From contig JACRAF010000041.1 in assembly GCA_016213505.1 (NCBI GenBank), positions 1 to 64,000 on the forward strand: 64,000 nucleotides of DNA, written 5' to 3'. The notes beneath the pieces were generated by a model, which was not told the DNA's origin, did no database searches, and saw nothing but the letters and a program-made list of their open reading frames with translations. Each line of letters begins with the position of its first letter. The stretch's first letter is position 1. Of this stretch, positions 52,157 to 60,891 are shown one piece after another. Source of the DNA: Devosia nanyangense (GTDB taxonomy: Bacteria; Pseudomonadota; Alphaproteobacteria; Rhizobiales; Devosiaceae). Made by a program: the position numbers and the translations under genes.

Positions 52157-52172
52157 TGGCCCGGCGCTTGCA
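52157..52172 (+). promoter_or_regulatory. Sigma-54 promoter of fliK
   Basis: TGGCCCGGCGCTTGCA: GG at 52158-52159 and GC at 52170-52171 are exactly 10 bp apart, as in the -24/-12 consensus TGGCAC-N5-TTGCA. The predicted transcript would begin near 52183, just before the fliK start. An FlbD-type sigma-54 activator is encoded at 59521. Confidence 0.65.
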
Positions 52173-52191
52173 TCGCACTCCTCGGATCACT

Positions 52192-53907
52192 GTGTCTTTC
52201 GAGGCGAGCCTGTCGTCGCATCTGACCATCAGCTATTCGACCACGCCGGCCGCGAGCGGAAACCCTGCTCCCGCGGCAGGCGCCGTCACGACTGCAACGT
52301 CCGACAGCCCGCTGGGCTTTCTCGCCGCGCTGATCGATCAGTTGCTCGCGGGGGGAACCAACCCCGCCCCGGCCGCCACCGATACCGCGACCGCGACTGC
52401 CCAGACGGTCACCAATCCGGGGGCTTCTGCCCTGCTCAACTTTGGTCCCAAGCTCACGGCAGAGGCGAAGGCCGCCGCTCCGCAGGGCATCGCGCTCCTC
52501 GCCAAGCTCACCCGTCAGCTCGAGGTGCTGCAGGGCCAGATCGACTCCGGCGAGTCGCCCGATCCGGACCTGCTTAAGAAACTGGGCGAGACCGCCGACG
52601 CGCTGGCGGCGCTGATGGCAGTTCCGACGCCGTCGGCGAACCCGCCGGCGCTTGATCCCGACACCGCGCTCGATCCCCTCGCCGCGCTCGCCTCGGACGC
52701 CGTTGCGATGCCATCGCTTCAATCAGCTCCGGCCGACGGTTCAGCGCCGAACGTCCCCGCCGCGCCACTGCCGCCCGATCCGGTCGCCCAGCTGCTGGCG
52801 ACGCTCGGCGTCACCTTGCCTGTAGCGTCGCCGCCACCCGCTTCGCCGTCCACGCCCTCCCCCGATCCGGTGGCATCGGTCACCTCAATCGCTTCTGCCC
52901 CGTTGCCTGCGCTTGCTGCACTGAGCGACAAGCTCAAGACGCTGAGCGCCACGATTGCGGCGACCGCGCCCGACATCTCGCAGAAGCTCGCGGCGCTGAC
53001 CGCCGGGCTCGATGCGGCGGAGGCCGATCCGACCCTTCTGGCTCAGTTCGGCGCCCCGGCGTCCGACAAGGACGGGACGACGCTCGACCGGATCGTCAAA
53101 GCACTGATGAACGCTGGGCCGAGCTCGACCGCACAAGCGACGCCGGAGCTTTCGACCACCGCGCGGTTGCCGATTCCCGAGTCCCTGGGTCCGATCGAGC
53201 CGAAGACCGACGCCGCGGTGAACCCGGCGCCGATCGTCGAGGCAAAGGCCGCGTCCGATCCGCCGCTCAAGATTTCCCTCGCGTCCGAGGCACCGGAACT
53301 GCAGGTCGCCGATGCGCAGCCGAAAACCGAACCGGTGGTCGCGGCTTCTGTCGCCAATGCTGCGGCTGACCAGTCCGATGCTGCTCTGGCGCAAACCACA
53401 GCGGCAGCCCCCGGGCCCGTCACCGCCACTGCCCCAAAAGCTCTGCCGGCCGCCTATCAGCCGGTCGCCAGCCCCATCAATATGGGCCAGGTGGCGTTCG
53501 AGATGGTCAGGCAGGTCCACCAGGGCCAATCGCGCTTCTCGATCCGGCTCGATCCGCCCGAGCTGGGCCGCATCGACGTCAAGATGCACGTCGATGCGTC
53601 GGGCGCCGTCAATGCGCGACTGACGGTCGAGCGATCCGAGACGCTCGACCTTTTCCAGCGCGATCAGCGCTCGCTCGAGCGCGCGCTCACGCAGGCCGGC
53701 CTCGATGCCGGCAAGACCAATCTCGAGTTCTCGTTGAAGCAGAACCCGTTTGCCGGCATGACCGGCGGCGATCAGCGCCAGCAGCAGTCCGCCTCAGGCG
53801 GCGGGCCGCGCTTGTCTTACTCGGGCAGGGACGACACCACCATCGTTCCCTCGGTCACCCTCTATCGCGGCACGGCATCGGCCGGCGGCGTGAATATCCT
53901 TGCATAG
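52192..53907 (+). CDS. fliK: Flagellar hook-length control protein FliK
   Basis: A 571-residue protein with a long Ala/Pro/Ser-rich ruler region and the conserved FliK C-terminal domain: FSIRLDPPELGRIDVKMHVD, then LFQRDQRSLERALTQAGLDA. It measures hook length and switches the flagellar export apparatus through FlhB. GTG at 52192 is chosen because the TTG at 52168 falls inside the -12 element of the sigma-54 promoter. flgD follows after 9 bp, so both hook-assembly genes are co-expressed. Confidence 0.85.
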   Translation: MSFEASLSSHLTISYSTTPAASGNPAPAAGAVTTATSDSPLGFLAALIDQLLAGGTNPAPAATDTATATAQTVTNPGASALLNFGPKLTAEAKAAAPQGIALLAKLTRQLEVLQGQIDSGESPDPDLLKKLGETADALAALMAVPTPSANPPALDPDTALDPLAALASDAVAMPSLQSAPADGSAPNVPAAPLPPDPVAQLLATLGVTLPVASPPPASPSTPSPDPVASVTSIASAPLPALAALSDKLKTLSATIAATAPDISQKLAALTAGLDAAEADPTLLAQFGAPASDKDGTTLDRIVKALMNAGPSSTAQATPELSTTARLPIPESLGPIEPKTDAAVNPAPIVEAKAASDPPLKISLASEAPELQVADAQPKTEPVVAASVANAAADQSDAALAQTTAAAPGPVTATAPKALPAAYQPVASPINMGQVAFEMVRQVHQGQSRFSIRLDPPELGRIDVKMHVDASGAVNARLTVERSETLDLFQRDQRSLERALTQAGLDAGKTNLEFSLKQNPFAGMTGGDQRQQQSASGGGPRLSYSGRDDTTIVPSVTLYRGTASAGGVNILA

Positions 53908-53916
53908 GAGCGGATT

Positions 53917-54573
53917 ATGACGGTCAGCGGCATTTCGGGTTCCTCATCAACCGCCAGTGCGAACGCACGGCAAGGGATCGCCGACAATTTCGACACCTTC
54001 CTCCAGCTCCTGACCACGCAGCTCAAGAACCAGAACCCGCTCGATCCGCTCGACACCAACCAGTTCACCCAGCAACTGGTGCAGTTCTCCTCGGTCGAGC
54101 AGCAGCTCAAGACCAACGACTTCCTCTCGGCGCTGGTCTCGTCCAACGGCAACAGCATCAACACCAATGCCGTTTCCTACATCGGCAAAACCGTCACCGC
54201 CTCCGGCACCCGCTCCGAACTCGCCGATGGCAAGGCCGTGTGGAGCTTCTCGCTGCCCGACGCAGCCAACGTCAGCGTCTCCATCAAGGACGCGGACGGC
54301 AATACCGTTTACACCGAGACCGGCCAGCTGCAGGCGGGCGCCGGCCAGTTCACCTGGGACGGCAAGGATACCCAAGGCAATACCATGCCCGAGGGAACCT
54401 ACTCGATCACCATGCAGGGCACCAACGCCGAGGGCAAATCGGTCAGCATCTCGACCGAGACCACCGGTGTCGTCACCGGCGTCGATTTCACCGGCACCGA
54501 GCCCGTACTGCTGATCGGCCAGGCCCGCGTCAATCTGTCCGGCGTGACCTCGGTGCGCGAGACCACGTCGTAA
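53917..54573 (+). CDS. flgD: Flagellar hook-capping protein FlgD
   Basis: A 218-residue hook scaffold. The conserved N-terminus (DNFDTFLQLLTTQLKNQNPL, DPLDTNQFTQQLVQFSSVEQ) is the export and polymerisation region; the C-terminal FlgD tudor/Ig-like domains contain GQFTWDGKDTQGN. It caps the growing hook during FlgE assembly. ATG at 53917 with TAGGAG upstream, 9 bp after fliK. Confidence 0.93.
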   Translation: MTVSGISGSSSTASANARQGIADNFDTFLQLLTTQLKNQNPLDPLDTNQFTQQLVQFSSVEQQLKTNDFLSALVSSNGNSINTNAVSYIGKTVTASGTRSELADGKAVWSFSLPDAANVSVSIKDADGNTVYTETGQLQAGAGQFTWDGKDTQGNTMPEGTYSITMQGTNAEGKSVSISTETTGVVTGVDFTGTEPVLLIGQARVNLSGVTSVRETTS

Positions 54574-54584
54574 GACCTCGTTAA
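54570..54584. promoter_or_regulatory. Degenerate CtrA box overlapping flgD stop
   Basis: GTAA-GACCTCG-TTAA followed by CC: 7-bp spacing as in the CtrA consensus TTAA-N7-TTAA with one mismatch. It lies about 190 bp before the sciP start, rather far for direct control of the candidate promoter at 54695. Confidence 0.35.
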
Positions 54585-54694
54585 CCCTGTCACGTCGCCG
54601 CCACGATCCTGCCCCGCGGGTCGAATCGGTGTCTTGGCTCAAGTCCCTGATTCCTCGGCGATTCATCAATTGAAAGCCGTCGAATTTTAACCCC

Positions 54695-54723
54695 TTGTAG
54701 ACACTAGCTTAGGCAAATTTTAA
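54695..54723 (+). promoter_or_regulatory. Sigma-70-like promoter before sciP
   Basis: TTGTAG (54695-54700), 17-bp spacer, TTTTAA (54718-54723) in an unusually AT-rich patch 50 bp before the sciP ATG. It is the only good promoter-like sequence in the 199-bp flgD-sciP gap. Confidence 0.5.
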
Positions 54724-54772
54724 GCGCGATCCGCTAGGCTCAGCCAAGGTCAGGTTTGAGTCAGTGAGTAGA

Positions 54773-55051
54773 ATGACCGTCCAAATGCGTCCCCGCGTGA
54801 AGTACGTGATCGGTCCGGATGGCAGTCCGCTGACCATCGCCGATCTCCCGCCCAGAACGACACGCCGCTGGGTCATCCGCCGCAAGGCCGAGGTCGTCGC
54901 CGCCGTGCGCGGAGGTCTGCTTTCGCTCGAGGAAGCTTGCGCCCGCTACACGCTCAGCGTCGATGAGTTCCTCAACTGGCAGGCCGCCATCGACAAGCAC
55001 GGCCTGGCCGGCCTTAGGACCACCTGGATCCAGCACTACCGCGAGGGCTAG
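54773..55051 (+). CDS. sciP: CtrA inhibitor SciP (DUF1153)
   Basis: A 92-residue DUF1153 protein, same length as SciP of Caulobacter. Characteristic core: RVKYVIGPDGSPLTIADLPP, TRRWVIRRKAEVVAAVRGGL, LSLEEACARYTLSVDEFLNW with a helix-turn-helix. In Caulobacter SciP binds CtrA at target promoters and blocks transcription. Here it sits within the flagellar cluster, 0.7 kb from a CtrA box at fliF. Start ATG 54773; a GTG at 54764 is possible. Confidence 0.88.
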   Translation: MTVQMRPRVKYVIGPDGSPLTIADLPPRTTRRWVIRRKAEVVAAVRGGLLSLEEACARYTLSVDEFLNWQAAIDKHGLAGLRTTWIQHYREG

Positions 55052-55062
55052 TCCCTCCCCGG

Positions 55063-55683
55063 CTACGGCGTTCTCTCGCTGAGATACGCCGCGGCCGCCG
55101 GTCTCGATGTCATCGCCTTGTAGTGTGTCTCGACGGCCGGCAGTTCCGGTTTGTCGAAAGCAACGCTCAACCAGCGGTGCGTCGACAGCCCCAGTACGAT
55201 ATCGGCGAGGCTGAACCGGCCGTTGGCGACGAAGTCGCCTGTTTTCTCGAGGTGCCGCTCGAGGATATGCATCTTTCGCGTCCATGCTGTGATCGAGGCT
55301 TCGATCCGCGCCTCATCGGGATTCGGCGGATTGTTGCGCAGTCTCGCCCCCACGACATAGCTCCAGGCCGGATTGAGGTCGGACGCCTGCCAGCTCATCC
55401 ACTGATCGACCAGCCCCCGCTCGCGCGCCTCGGCCGGCAACAGATCGCTGCCCGCCCTGCCGGCCATGTAGCGGAGAATCGCGTGGCTCTCCCACAGCAC
55501 GAAGCCGTCGTCGACGATCACCGGCACCAGTGCATTGGGATTGAGCGCCAGGAATTCCGGCACGTTGGGGTCGCGGATCGGGTTGCCCCAATCCTCCCGC
55601 TCATAGACGACACCCATCTCGTCGGCCGCCCACAGCACTTTGCGCACATTGATCGACGTCGTCCGTCCCAGCACCCTCAGCAT
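55063..55683 (-). CDS. Glutathione S-transferase family protein
   Basis: A 206-residue GST. The N-terminal thioredoxin-like domain contains TTSINVRKVLWAADEMGV (Ser/Asn at the glutathione-activating position), NPNALVPVIVDDG with cis-Pro and WESHAILRYMA; the C-terminal helical domain has LADIVLGLSTHRWLSV. It reads against the flagellar genes between sciP and fliF and is not flagellar in function. Start at ATG 55683, close to the CtrA box shared with fliF. Confidence 0.88.
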   Translation of the reverse strand: MLRVLGRTTSINVRKVLWAADEMGVVYEREDWGNPIRDPNVPEFLALNPNALVPVIVDDGFVLWESHAILRYMAGRAGSDLLPAEARERGLVDQWMSWQASDLNPAWSYVVGARLRNNPPNPDEARIEASITAWTRKMHILERHLEKTGDFVANGRFSLADIVLGLSTHRWLSVAFDKPELPAVETHYKAMTSRPAAAAYLSERTP

Positions 55684-55733
55684 TTCGCCTCCGTCGGCAG
55701 TTCCTGCCTCTTTTCGCGTTTCGCGACAGTCCG

Positions 55734-55748
55734 TTAAGACCCTCTTAA
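55734..55748. promoter_or_regulatory. CtrA box TTAAGACCCTCTTAA before fliF
   Basis: TTAA-N7-TTAA followed by CCAT: exact CtrA consensus. It lies 87 bp before the chosen fliF start and 51 bp before the divergent GST start. In Caulobacter, CtrA activates the early flagellar operons including fliF from such a site. Confidence 0.75.
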
Positions 55749-55820
55749 CCATCCGCTAGGTAGTTTTTGCCTAGTGAGACTACGGGCAAGAGCGTCGGTC
55801 TCCGGGGGCATAGACGAGTC

Positions 55821-57470
55821 TTGAACGGTCTTATCCAGTTCTTCAACCGCCTCGGCTTGCAGCGGATCGCAGCCATGGCCGTCGTCGCCGTGTTGATGCT
55901 CGGCTTCTTCGCCTTCCTCATCATGCGGGCGTCGAGCCCGCAGATGGCGCCGCTTTATACTGGGCTAAGCTTCGAGGATTCCTCGGCAATCGTGGCCGAA
56001 TTGCAGAAGCAGAACGTCCCTAACGAGATCCGCGGCGACGGCGACACCATCCTGGTGCCGCGCGACCAGATCACCGCGTTGCGCATGTCGCTCGCGGAAA
56101 ACGGCCTGCCGACGCGCGGCCAGGTCGGCTACGAAATCTTCGACCAGCAGAATTCGCTCGGCGCCACCAGTTTCGTCCAGAACATCAACAATGTCCGGGC
56201 CCTCGAGGGCGAACTGGCCCGCACCATTTCGTCGCTGGCCCGCATCAAATCGGCGCGCGTCCATCTGGTTCTTCCCGAGCGCGCACTATTCTCGCGCGAC
56301 AAGAAGGACCCGACCGCCTCGATCGTCCTCGCCGTCCGCGGCGAACTCTCGTCCGGTGAAATCCGGGCCATCCAGCACCTCGTCGCCTCCGCCATCGAGG
56401 GGCTGACCCCCAGTCGCGTCTCGATCGTCGATGACACCGGCAGCCTGCTGGCCGCCGGTGTCGGCGACGCAAGCGACCCGACCGTGCTCTCCGGTGAGGC
56501 CGACGAGCGCACCACCACGGTCGAATCGCGCCTCAAGACGCGCATCGAGGATCTGCTCGCCAACGTCGTCGGTGACGGCCGCGCCCGCGTCCAGGTGAGC
56601 GCCGATCTCGACCTGACCCACGTCACCAGGACCGCCGAGACCTTCAATCCCGACGGGCAGGTGGTTCGCTCGACCCAGACCAAGGACATTGCCAATTCGA
56701 CCAACGCCTCGGGCGCCGATGGCCAGGTCAGCGCCTCGACCCAGCTCCCCGGCTCGGGCGGCAACACCAGTGGCCCGACCGAGCAGGGATCGACCACCGA
56801 AGAGACCACCAACTACGAAATCTCGAAGACCAGCCAGACCGAGATGACCGACCCGGGGGCGATCAAGCGCCTCTCGGTCGCGGTCGTGGTCGACGGCACC
56901 TACACCACCGACGCCCAGGGCAACCAGACCTACGCACCGCGCGACCAGGCGACGCTCGACCAGATCAAATCGCTGGTGCAGTCGGCGATCGGCTTCGATC
57001 AGACCCGCGGCGACCAGATCACCATCGCCAATCTGCAGTTTGCCTCGGGTCCCACGCCGTCGGCGATCGGCACCGCCGGCCCCGGTCTTTTCGACTTCAC
57101 CCGCGACGATCTGGTCAGCGGCGCCGAAATGCTGGTGACCCTGCTGATCGCGCTGGCCCTGGTGTTCTTCGTGATGCGCCCGCTGCTCAAGCGCGTCCTC
57201 GCACCCGAGAACGCTCCGCTGGCGCTGCCCATGAGCGCCGAGATCGGCCACTCGCTGGTTCCGGCGATGGCCGGCGGACCGCCGATGCCGATACCCCAGC
57301 AGGAAGACGAGCAGCCGCCGCGGCCGGCCCAGCTTCCAGCCTGGATGAGGGACGCCAAATCGCAGGGTGCGGCGCAGGCGCAGACGCTCAAAACCGTCGG
57401 TTCGCTGGTCGAGGACAATCCCAAGCAGGCCGCGCTGATCGTGCGCGACTGGCTCTCGAGCGGAGCATAG
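55821..57470 (+). CDS. fliF: Flagellar MS-ring protein FliF
   Basis: A 549-residue membrane protein. The first span (IAAMAVVAVLMLGFFAFLIM) is followed by the periplasmic YscJ/FliF ring-building domains (PLYTGLSFEDSSAIVAELQK, then ELARTISSLARIKSARVHLV), a long variable loop, a second span (MLVTLLIALALVFFVM) and a cytoplasmic tail ending KQAALIVRDWLSSGA that binds FliG. I chose TTG 55821 (start NGLIQFFNRLGLQRIAAM as in relatives) over TTG 55767, which would lie at or before the expected CtrA-dependent transcript start. Confidence 0.9.
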   Translation: MNGLIQFFNRLGLQRIAAMAVVAVLMLGFFAFLIMRASSPQMAPLYTGLSFEDSSAIVAELQKQNVPNEIRGDGDTILVPRDQITALRMSLAENGLPTRGQVGYEIFDQQNSLGATSFVQNINNVRALEGELARTISSLARIKSARVHLVLPERALFSRDKKDPTASIVLAVRGELSSGEIRAIQHLVASAIEGLTPSRVSIVDDTGSLLAAGVGDASDPTVLSGEADERTTTVESRLKTRIEDLLANVVGDGRARVQVSADLDLTHVTRTAETFNPDGQVVRSTQTKDIANSTNASGADGQVSASTQLPGSGGNTSGPTEQGSTTEETTNYEISKTSQTEMTDPGAIKRLSVAVVVDGTYTTDAQGNQTYAPRDQATLDQIKSLVQSAIGFDQTRGDQITIANLQFASGPTPSAIGTAGPGLFDFTRDDLVSGAEMLVTLLIALALVFFVMRPLLKRVLAPENAPLALPMSAEIGHSLVPAMAGGPPMPIPQQEDEQPPRPAQLPAWMRDAKSQGAAQAQTLKTVGSLVEDNPKQAALIVRDWLSSGA

Positions 57471-57473
57471 CCG

Positions 57474-58529
57474 ATGGCCCCCCCTCCCCAGGCTTTGCTC
57501 AAGCAACTCGTCATCGGCGGCGACGCCCAGCAGCGCGAACTTTCGGGCGACGAGAAAGCCGCCGTACTGCTGCTCTCGCTCGGCCCGGATTTCGGCAAAC
57601 CCATCCTCGAAGAGCTCGACGAGATGGAGATCAAGGTCCTGTCGCGCGCCATGGTGCGGATGGGGGCGGTCACCCAGGACATGCTCGACTCGCTGTTCGC
57701 CGAGTTCGTGACCACCATCTCCTCCAACGGCGCCGTATCGGGCAATTCCGAGTCGACGCAGCGCCTTCTGCTTTCCTTCCTTCCCGCCGATCGCGTCGAC
57801 GCGATCATGGAAGAAATCCGCGGTCCCGCCGGCCGCAACATGTGGGAAAAGCTCTCCAACGTGCAGGAGGACGTGCTCGCCTCCTACCTCAAGAACGAAT
57901 ACCCCCAGACCATCGCGGTGGTGCTCAGCAAGATCGCCACCGATCACGCCAGCAAGGTGCTCGCGGTGCTCCCGGAAGAACTGGCCATGGATGTGGTCAG
58001 GCGCATGCTGGCGCTCGATCCGGTGCAAAAGGAAATCCTCGAAAAGATCGAGACGACGCTGCGTACCGAGTTCATGTCGACGCTGAGCCACAGCAAGCGG
58101 CGCGACAGCCACGAGCAGATGGCAGAGATCTTCAACTCGTTCGACCGGCAGACCGAGGCCCGTTTCATCACCTCGCTCGAAGAGGCCAATCGCGAGGCCG
58201 CCGAGCGCATCAAGGCGCTGATGTTCACCTTCGAGGACCTCACCCGGCTCGAGGCCTCGGCGGTGCAGACGCTGATGGCCAAGATCGACAAGAAGGAACT
58301 GGCGATGGCCCTCAAGGGCGCCAACGACCAGGTCAAGGAGTTCTTCTTCTCCAACATGTCGGCACGCGCCGGCAAGCTGCTCAAGGACGACATGGAGGCC
58401 ATGGGTCCGGTCCGCCTCAAGGAAGTCGACGAAGCGCAGAGCCGGCTGGTCGCCACCGCCAAGGACCTCGCGGCGCGCGGCGAGATTGTCATCGCCAAGG
58501 GCAAGGCCGATGAGGAGATGATCGCGTGA
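57474..58529 (+). CDS. fliG: Flagellar motor switch protein FliG
   Basis: A 351-residue rotor protein. [20 protein letters not shown] starts the FliF-binding domain; the middle domain carries [14 protein letters not shown] and the C-terminal torque helix contains the charged motor residues around [20 protein letters not shown]. It transmits torque from the stators and switches rotation with FliM/FliN. Three bases after fliF; its stop overlaps fliH (GTGA at 58526-58529). Confidence 0.94.
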   Translation: MAPPPQALLKQLVIGGDAQQRELSGDEKAAVLLLSLGPDFGKPILEELDEMEIKVLSRAMVRMGAVTQDMLDSLFAEFVTTISSNGAVSGNSESTQRLLLSFLPADRVDAIMEEIRGPAGRNMWEKLSNVQEDVLASYLKNEYPQTIAVVLSKIATDHASKVLAVLPEELAMDVVRRMLALDPVQKEILEKIETTLRTEFMSTLSHSKRRDSHEQMAEIFNSFDRQTEARFITSLEEANREAAERIKALMFTFEDLTRLEASAVQTLMAKIDKKELAMALKGANDQVKEFFFSNMSARAGKLLKDDMEAMGPVRLKEVDEAQSRLVATAKDLAARGEIVIAKGKADEEMIA

Positions 58530-59182
58530 CCATCGCCTCTCCCGCCAAATTCCGCTTCGACCTCGATCTCGGGCATCGCGAAGAACGCAGTTCCATCCTG
58601 AGCGACAGTGCCATGGCGGCGATGCTCACGGCGGCACGCGCCGAGGGCTATGAGCAGGGGCTCGGCGACGGCGAACGAAGCCTCGTCTCGAAGTCCGCGC
58701 AGCGCCTGGCGCATGCCGCGGAACTCCTGGCCGATCACACCGCCGCGCTCAACGCCGCGCTCGACGACAGCCGCCACGCGACGCTGACCGAGGCCGTCGA
58801 TCTCGCATCGGCCATCGCACGAAAGCTCGCCGGGCACCTCCTCGCCCGTGAACCCACTGCCGAAATCGAGGCGTTGATCGCCGAGTGCCTCGTGTCGCTC
58901 GACGCGGTGCCGCACCTCGTCATCCGCTGCGCACCTGACCTCGCCGACGCGGTGCGCGAGATCGCGCTGGCGCGTATCGCCAACTCCGGCTTCACCGGCC
59001 GGCTGGTCGTGCTCGGCGATCCCGACCAGGCCATAAGCGACGCGAAAATCGAATGGGCCGACGGCGGACTCGTTCGCGATCGCGCCGCGCTCGAAACCGA
59101 GATCGAGCGGCGCATTGCCGCCTTCGTCGCCGCCCGGCGCGGCCATCCCATCAAGAGTGGTCCCGGAGGGACAACGGCATGA
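58526..59182 (+). CDS. fliH: Flagellar assembly protein FliH
   Basis: A 218-residue FliH-type regulator of the export ATPase FliI. An N-terminal region with Ala/Glu-rich coiled coil ([20 protein letters not shown]) precedes the FliH/HrpE-like C-domain ([55 protein letters not shown]). GTG start in the overlap with fliG, stop overlapping fliN by 4 bp. No fliI gene is in the window. Confidence 0.82.
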   Translation: MTIASPAKFRFDLDLGHREERSSILSDSAMAAMLTAARAEGYEQGLGDGERSLVSKSAQRLAHAAELLADHTAALNAALDDSRHATLTEAVDLASAIARKLAGHLLAREPTAEIEALIAECLVSLDAVPHLVIRCAPDLADAVREIALARIANSGFTGRLVVLGDPDQAISDAKIEWADGGLVRDRAALETEIERRIAAFVAARRGHPIKSGPGGTTA

Positions 59183-59511
59183 TCAGCGACCCCGGCAATG
59201 GCGGCGGCCTCGGCCTCGAGGAAATGGACGCGCCCGAGCGCGACGGCCCCGCGCAGGTGATCGAACGGACCGCGTCCGATCTCGAAGCGGTGTTCGACGT
59301 ACCCGTCCGCATCTCGGTGGTGCTCGGCCGCACCCGCATCCCGGTCGCGGCCCTGCTCAAGATGGATATCGGCACCGTGGTCGAACTCGACCGGCAGGTC
59401 GGCGAGGCCGTCGAAATCTTCATCAACGAACGGCTCGTGGCGCGCGGCGAGATCGTCCTGGTCGAGAACCGGCTCGGCGTGACGATGACCGAAATCGTCA
59501 AGGCCGGGTAG
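59179..59511 (+). CDS. fliN: Flagellar motor switch protein FliN
   Basis: A 110-residue C-ring protein with the SpoA domain: VFDVPVRISVVLGRTRIPVA, KMDIGTVVELDRQVGEAVEI, FINERLVARGEIVLVENRLG. With FliM and FliG it forms the switch complex and export dock. Start at ATG 59179 inside the fliH stop. flbD follows after 9 bp. Confidence 0.93.
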   Translation: MISDPGNGGGLGLEEMDAPERDGPAQVIERTASDLEAVFDVPVRISVVLGRTRIPVAALLKMDIGTVVELDRQVGEAVEIFINERLVARGEIVLVENRLGVTMTEIVKAG

Positions 59512-59520
59512 GAGGCACCC

Positions 59521-60891
59521 ATGCGTCTGCTCATTATCGGCGCTCTCGAGGGTCAGCTCTCCGAGGCCACCAAGCTCGCCATGCAGGGCGGCGCCAAAGT
59601 CGCCCACGCCGCGACCATCGAGATCGCTCTCAATTCGCTGCGCGCCGGGCGCGGCGCCGATCTGCTCTTTGTCGATGTGATGGTCGATATCCCCGGGCTG
59701 ATCGCGGCGCTCGACGGCGAGCGCATCCATATCCCGGTCGTTGCCTGCGGCACCGAAACCAATGCCGCCGCCGCCGTCAACGCCATCCGCGCCGGGGCCA
59801 AGGAATACATCCCGCTGCCGCCCGACGCTGAACTGATCGCCGCAGTCATTGCGGCCGTCGCCCGCGAATCCTCGGACTTTCTGTTCCGCGATCCGGGCAT
59901 GGCCCGCCTCGTCCAACTCGCCGACCAGATCGCGCCGTCCGACGCCTCGGTGCTGATCACCGGCGAAAGCGGCACCGGCAAGGAGGTGATGGCAAAGTAC
60001 CTCCACGGCAAATCGAAGCGCGCCAACCGGCCGTTCATTTCGATCAACTGCGCCGCCATTCCCGAGAACCTGCTCGAAAGCGAGCTCTTCGGCCACGAGA
60101 AAGGCGCCTTCACCGGCGCCGTTGCCCGCCGGGTCGGCAAGTTCGAAGAGGCGACGGGCGGCACGCTGTTGCTCGACGAAATCTCCGAGATGGATTTCCG
60201 GCTGCAGGCCAAGCTCCTCCGCGCCATCCAGGAGCGCGTCATCGACCGCGTCGGCGGTACCCGTCCGGTGCCGGTCGACATACGGATCGTCGCGACCTCC
60301 AACCGCAACCTCGCCGAGGCGGTGCGCTCAGGCACCTTCCGCGAGGACCTGCTGTTCCGGCTCAACGTCGTCAACCTCAAGCTGCCACCGCTGCGCGACC
60401 GGCCTGGCGACATCACCGCGCTCGCCGATCACTTCGTCGGAAAATATTCAAAGGCCAACGGCCTGCCGCCCCGCGCGCTCACCGCCGAGGCGCGGCAGGC
60501 GCTGCTGCGCGCACCCTGGCCCGGCAATGTGCGCGAGCTCGAAAACACGCTGCATCGGGCGGTGCTGCTGTCACGCGGCGAGACCATCGGCCCCGATGCC
60601 ATCGTCATGCCCGACGGCTCGGGCCTGTCGGAGGTGGTGCGTACTGCCTCCCTCGCGACGCAGGCTGCGCAAGTCGCCGACACCATCTCGCGCTCGATGG
60701 TCGGCCGCACCGTCTCCGATGTCGAACGCGACCTGATCCTCGAGACCCTGGATCACGTACTCGGCAACCGCACCCACGCCGCCACCATCCTCGGTATCTC
60801 GATCCGGACGCTGCGCAACAAGCTCAATCAGTACGCCGACGAGGGAACCGCTATCGCCGCGCCCGGCGAACTGCGGCGCGGAGCAGCGTAG
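59521..60891 (+). CDS. flbD: Sigma-54-dependent flagellar regulator FlbD
   Basis: A 456-residue NtrC-type activator. The N-terminal receiver-like domain (residues 1-115) lacks the standard phosphorylation context seen in canonical receivers, as in Caulobacter FlbD. AAA+ domain: Walker A GESGTGKE (148-155), sigma-54 contact loop GAFTGA (195-200), Walker B GGTLLLDEIS. C-terminal Fis-type helix-turn-helix: NRTHAATILGISIRTLRNKL. It activates late flagellar genes such as fliK, whose promoter here has a matching -24/-12 element. AGGAGG precedes the ATG; flhA follows directly after the stop. Confidence 0.92.
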   Translation: MRLLIIGALEGQLSEATKLAMQGGAKVAHAATIEIALNSLRAGRGADLLFVDVMVDIPGLIAALDGERIHIPVVACGTETNAAAAVNAIRAGAKEYIPLPPDAELIAAVIAAVARESSDFLFRDPGMARLVQLADQIAPSDASVLITGESGTGKEVMAKYLHGKSKRANRPFISINCAAIPENLLESELFGHEKGAFTGAVARRVGKFEEATGGTLLLDEISEMDFRLQAKLLRAIQERVIDRVGGTRPVPVDIRIVATSNRNLAEAVRSGTFREDLLFRLNVVNLKLPPLRDRPGDITALADHFVGKYSKANGLPPRALTAEARQALLRAPWPGNVRELENTLHRAVLLSRGETIGPDAIVMPDGSGLSEVVRTASLATQAAQVADTISRSMVGRTVSDVERDLILETLDHVLGNRTHAATILGISIRTLRNKLNQYADEGTAIAAPGELRRGAA

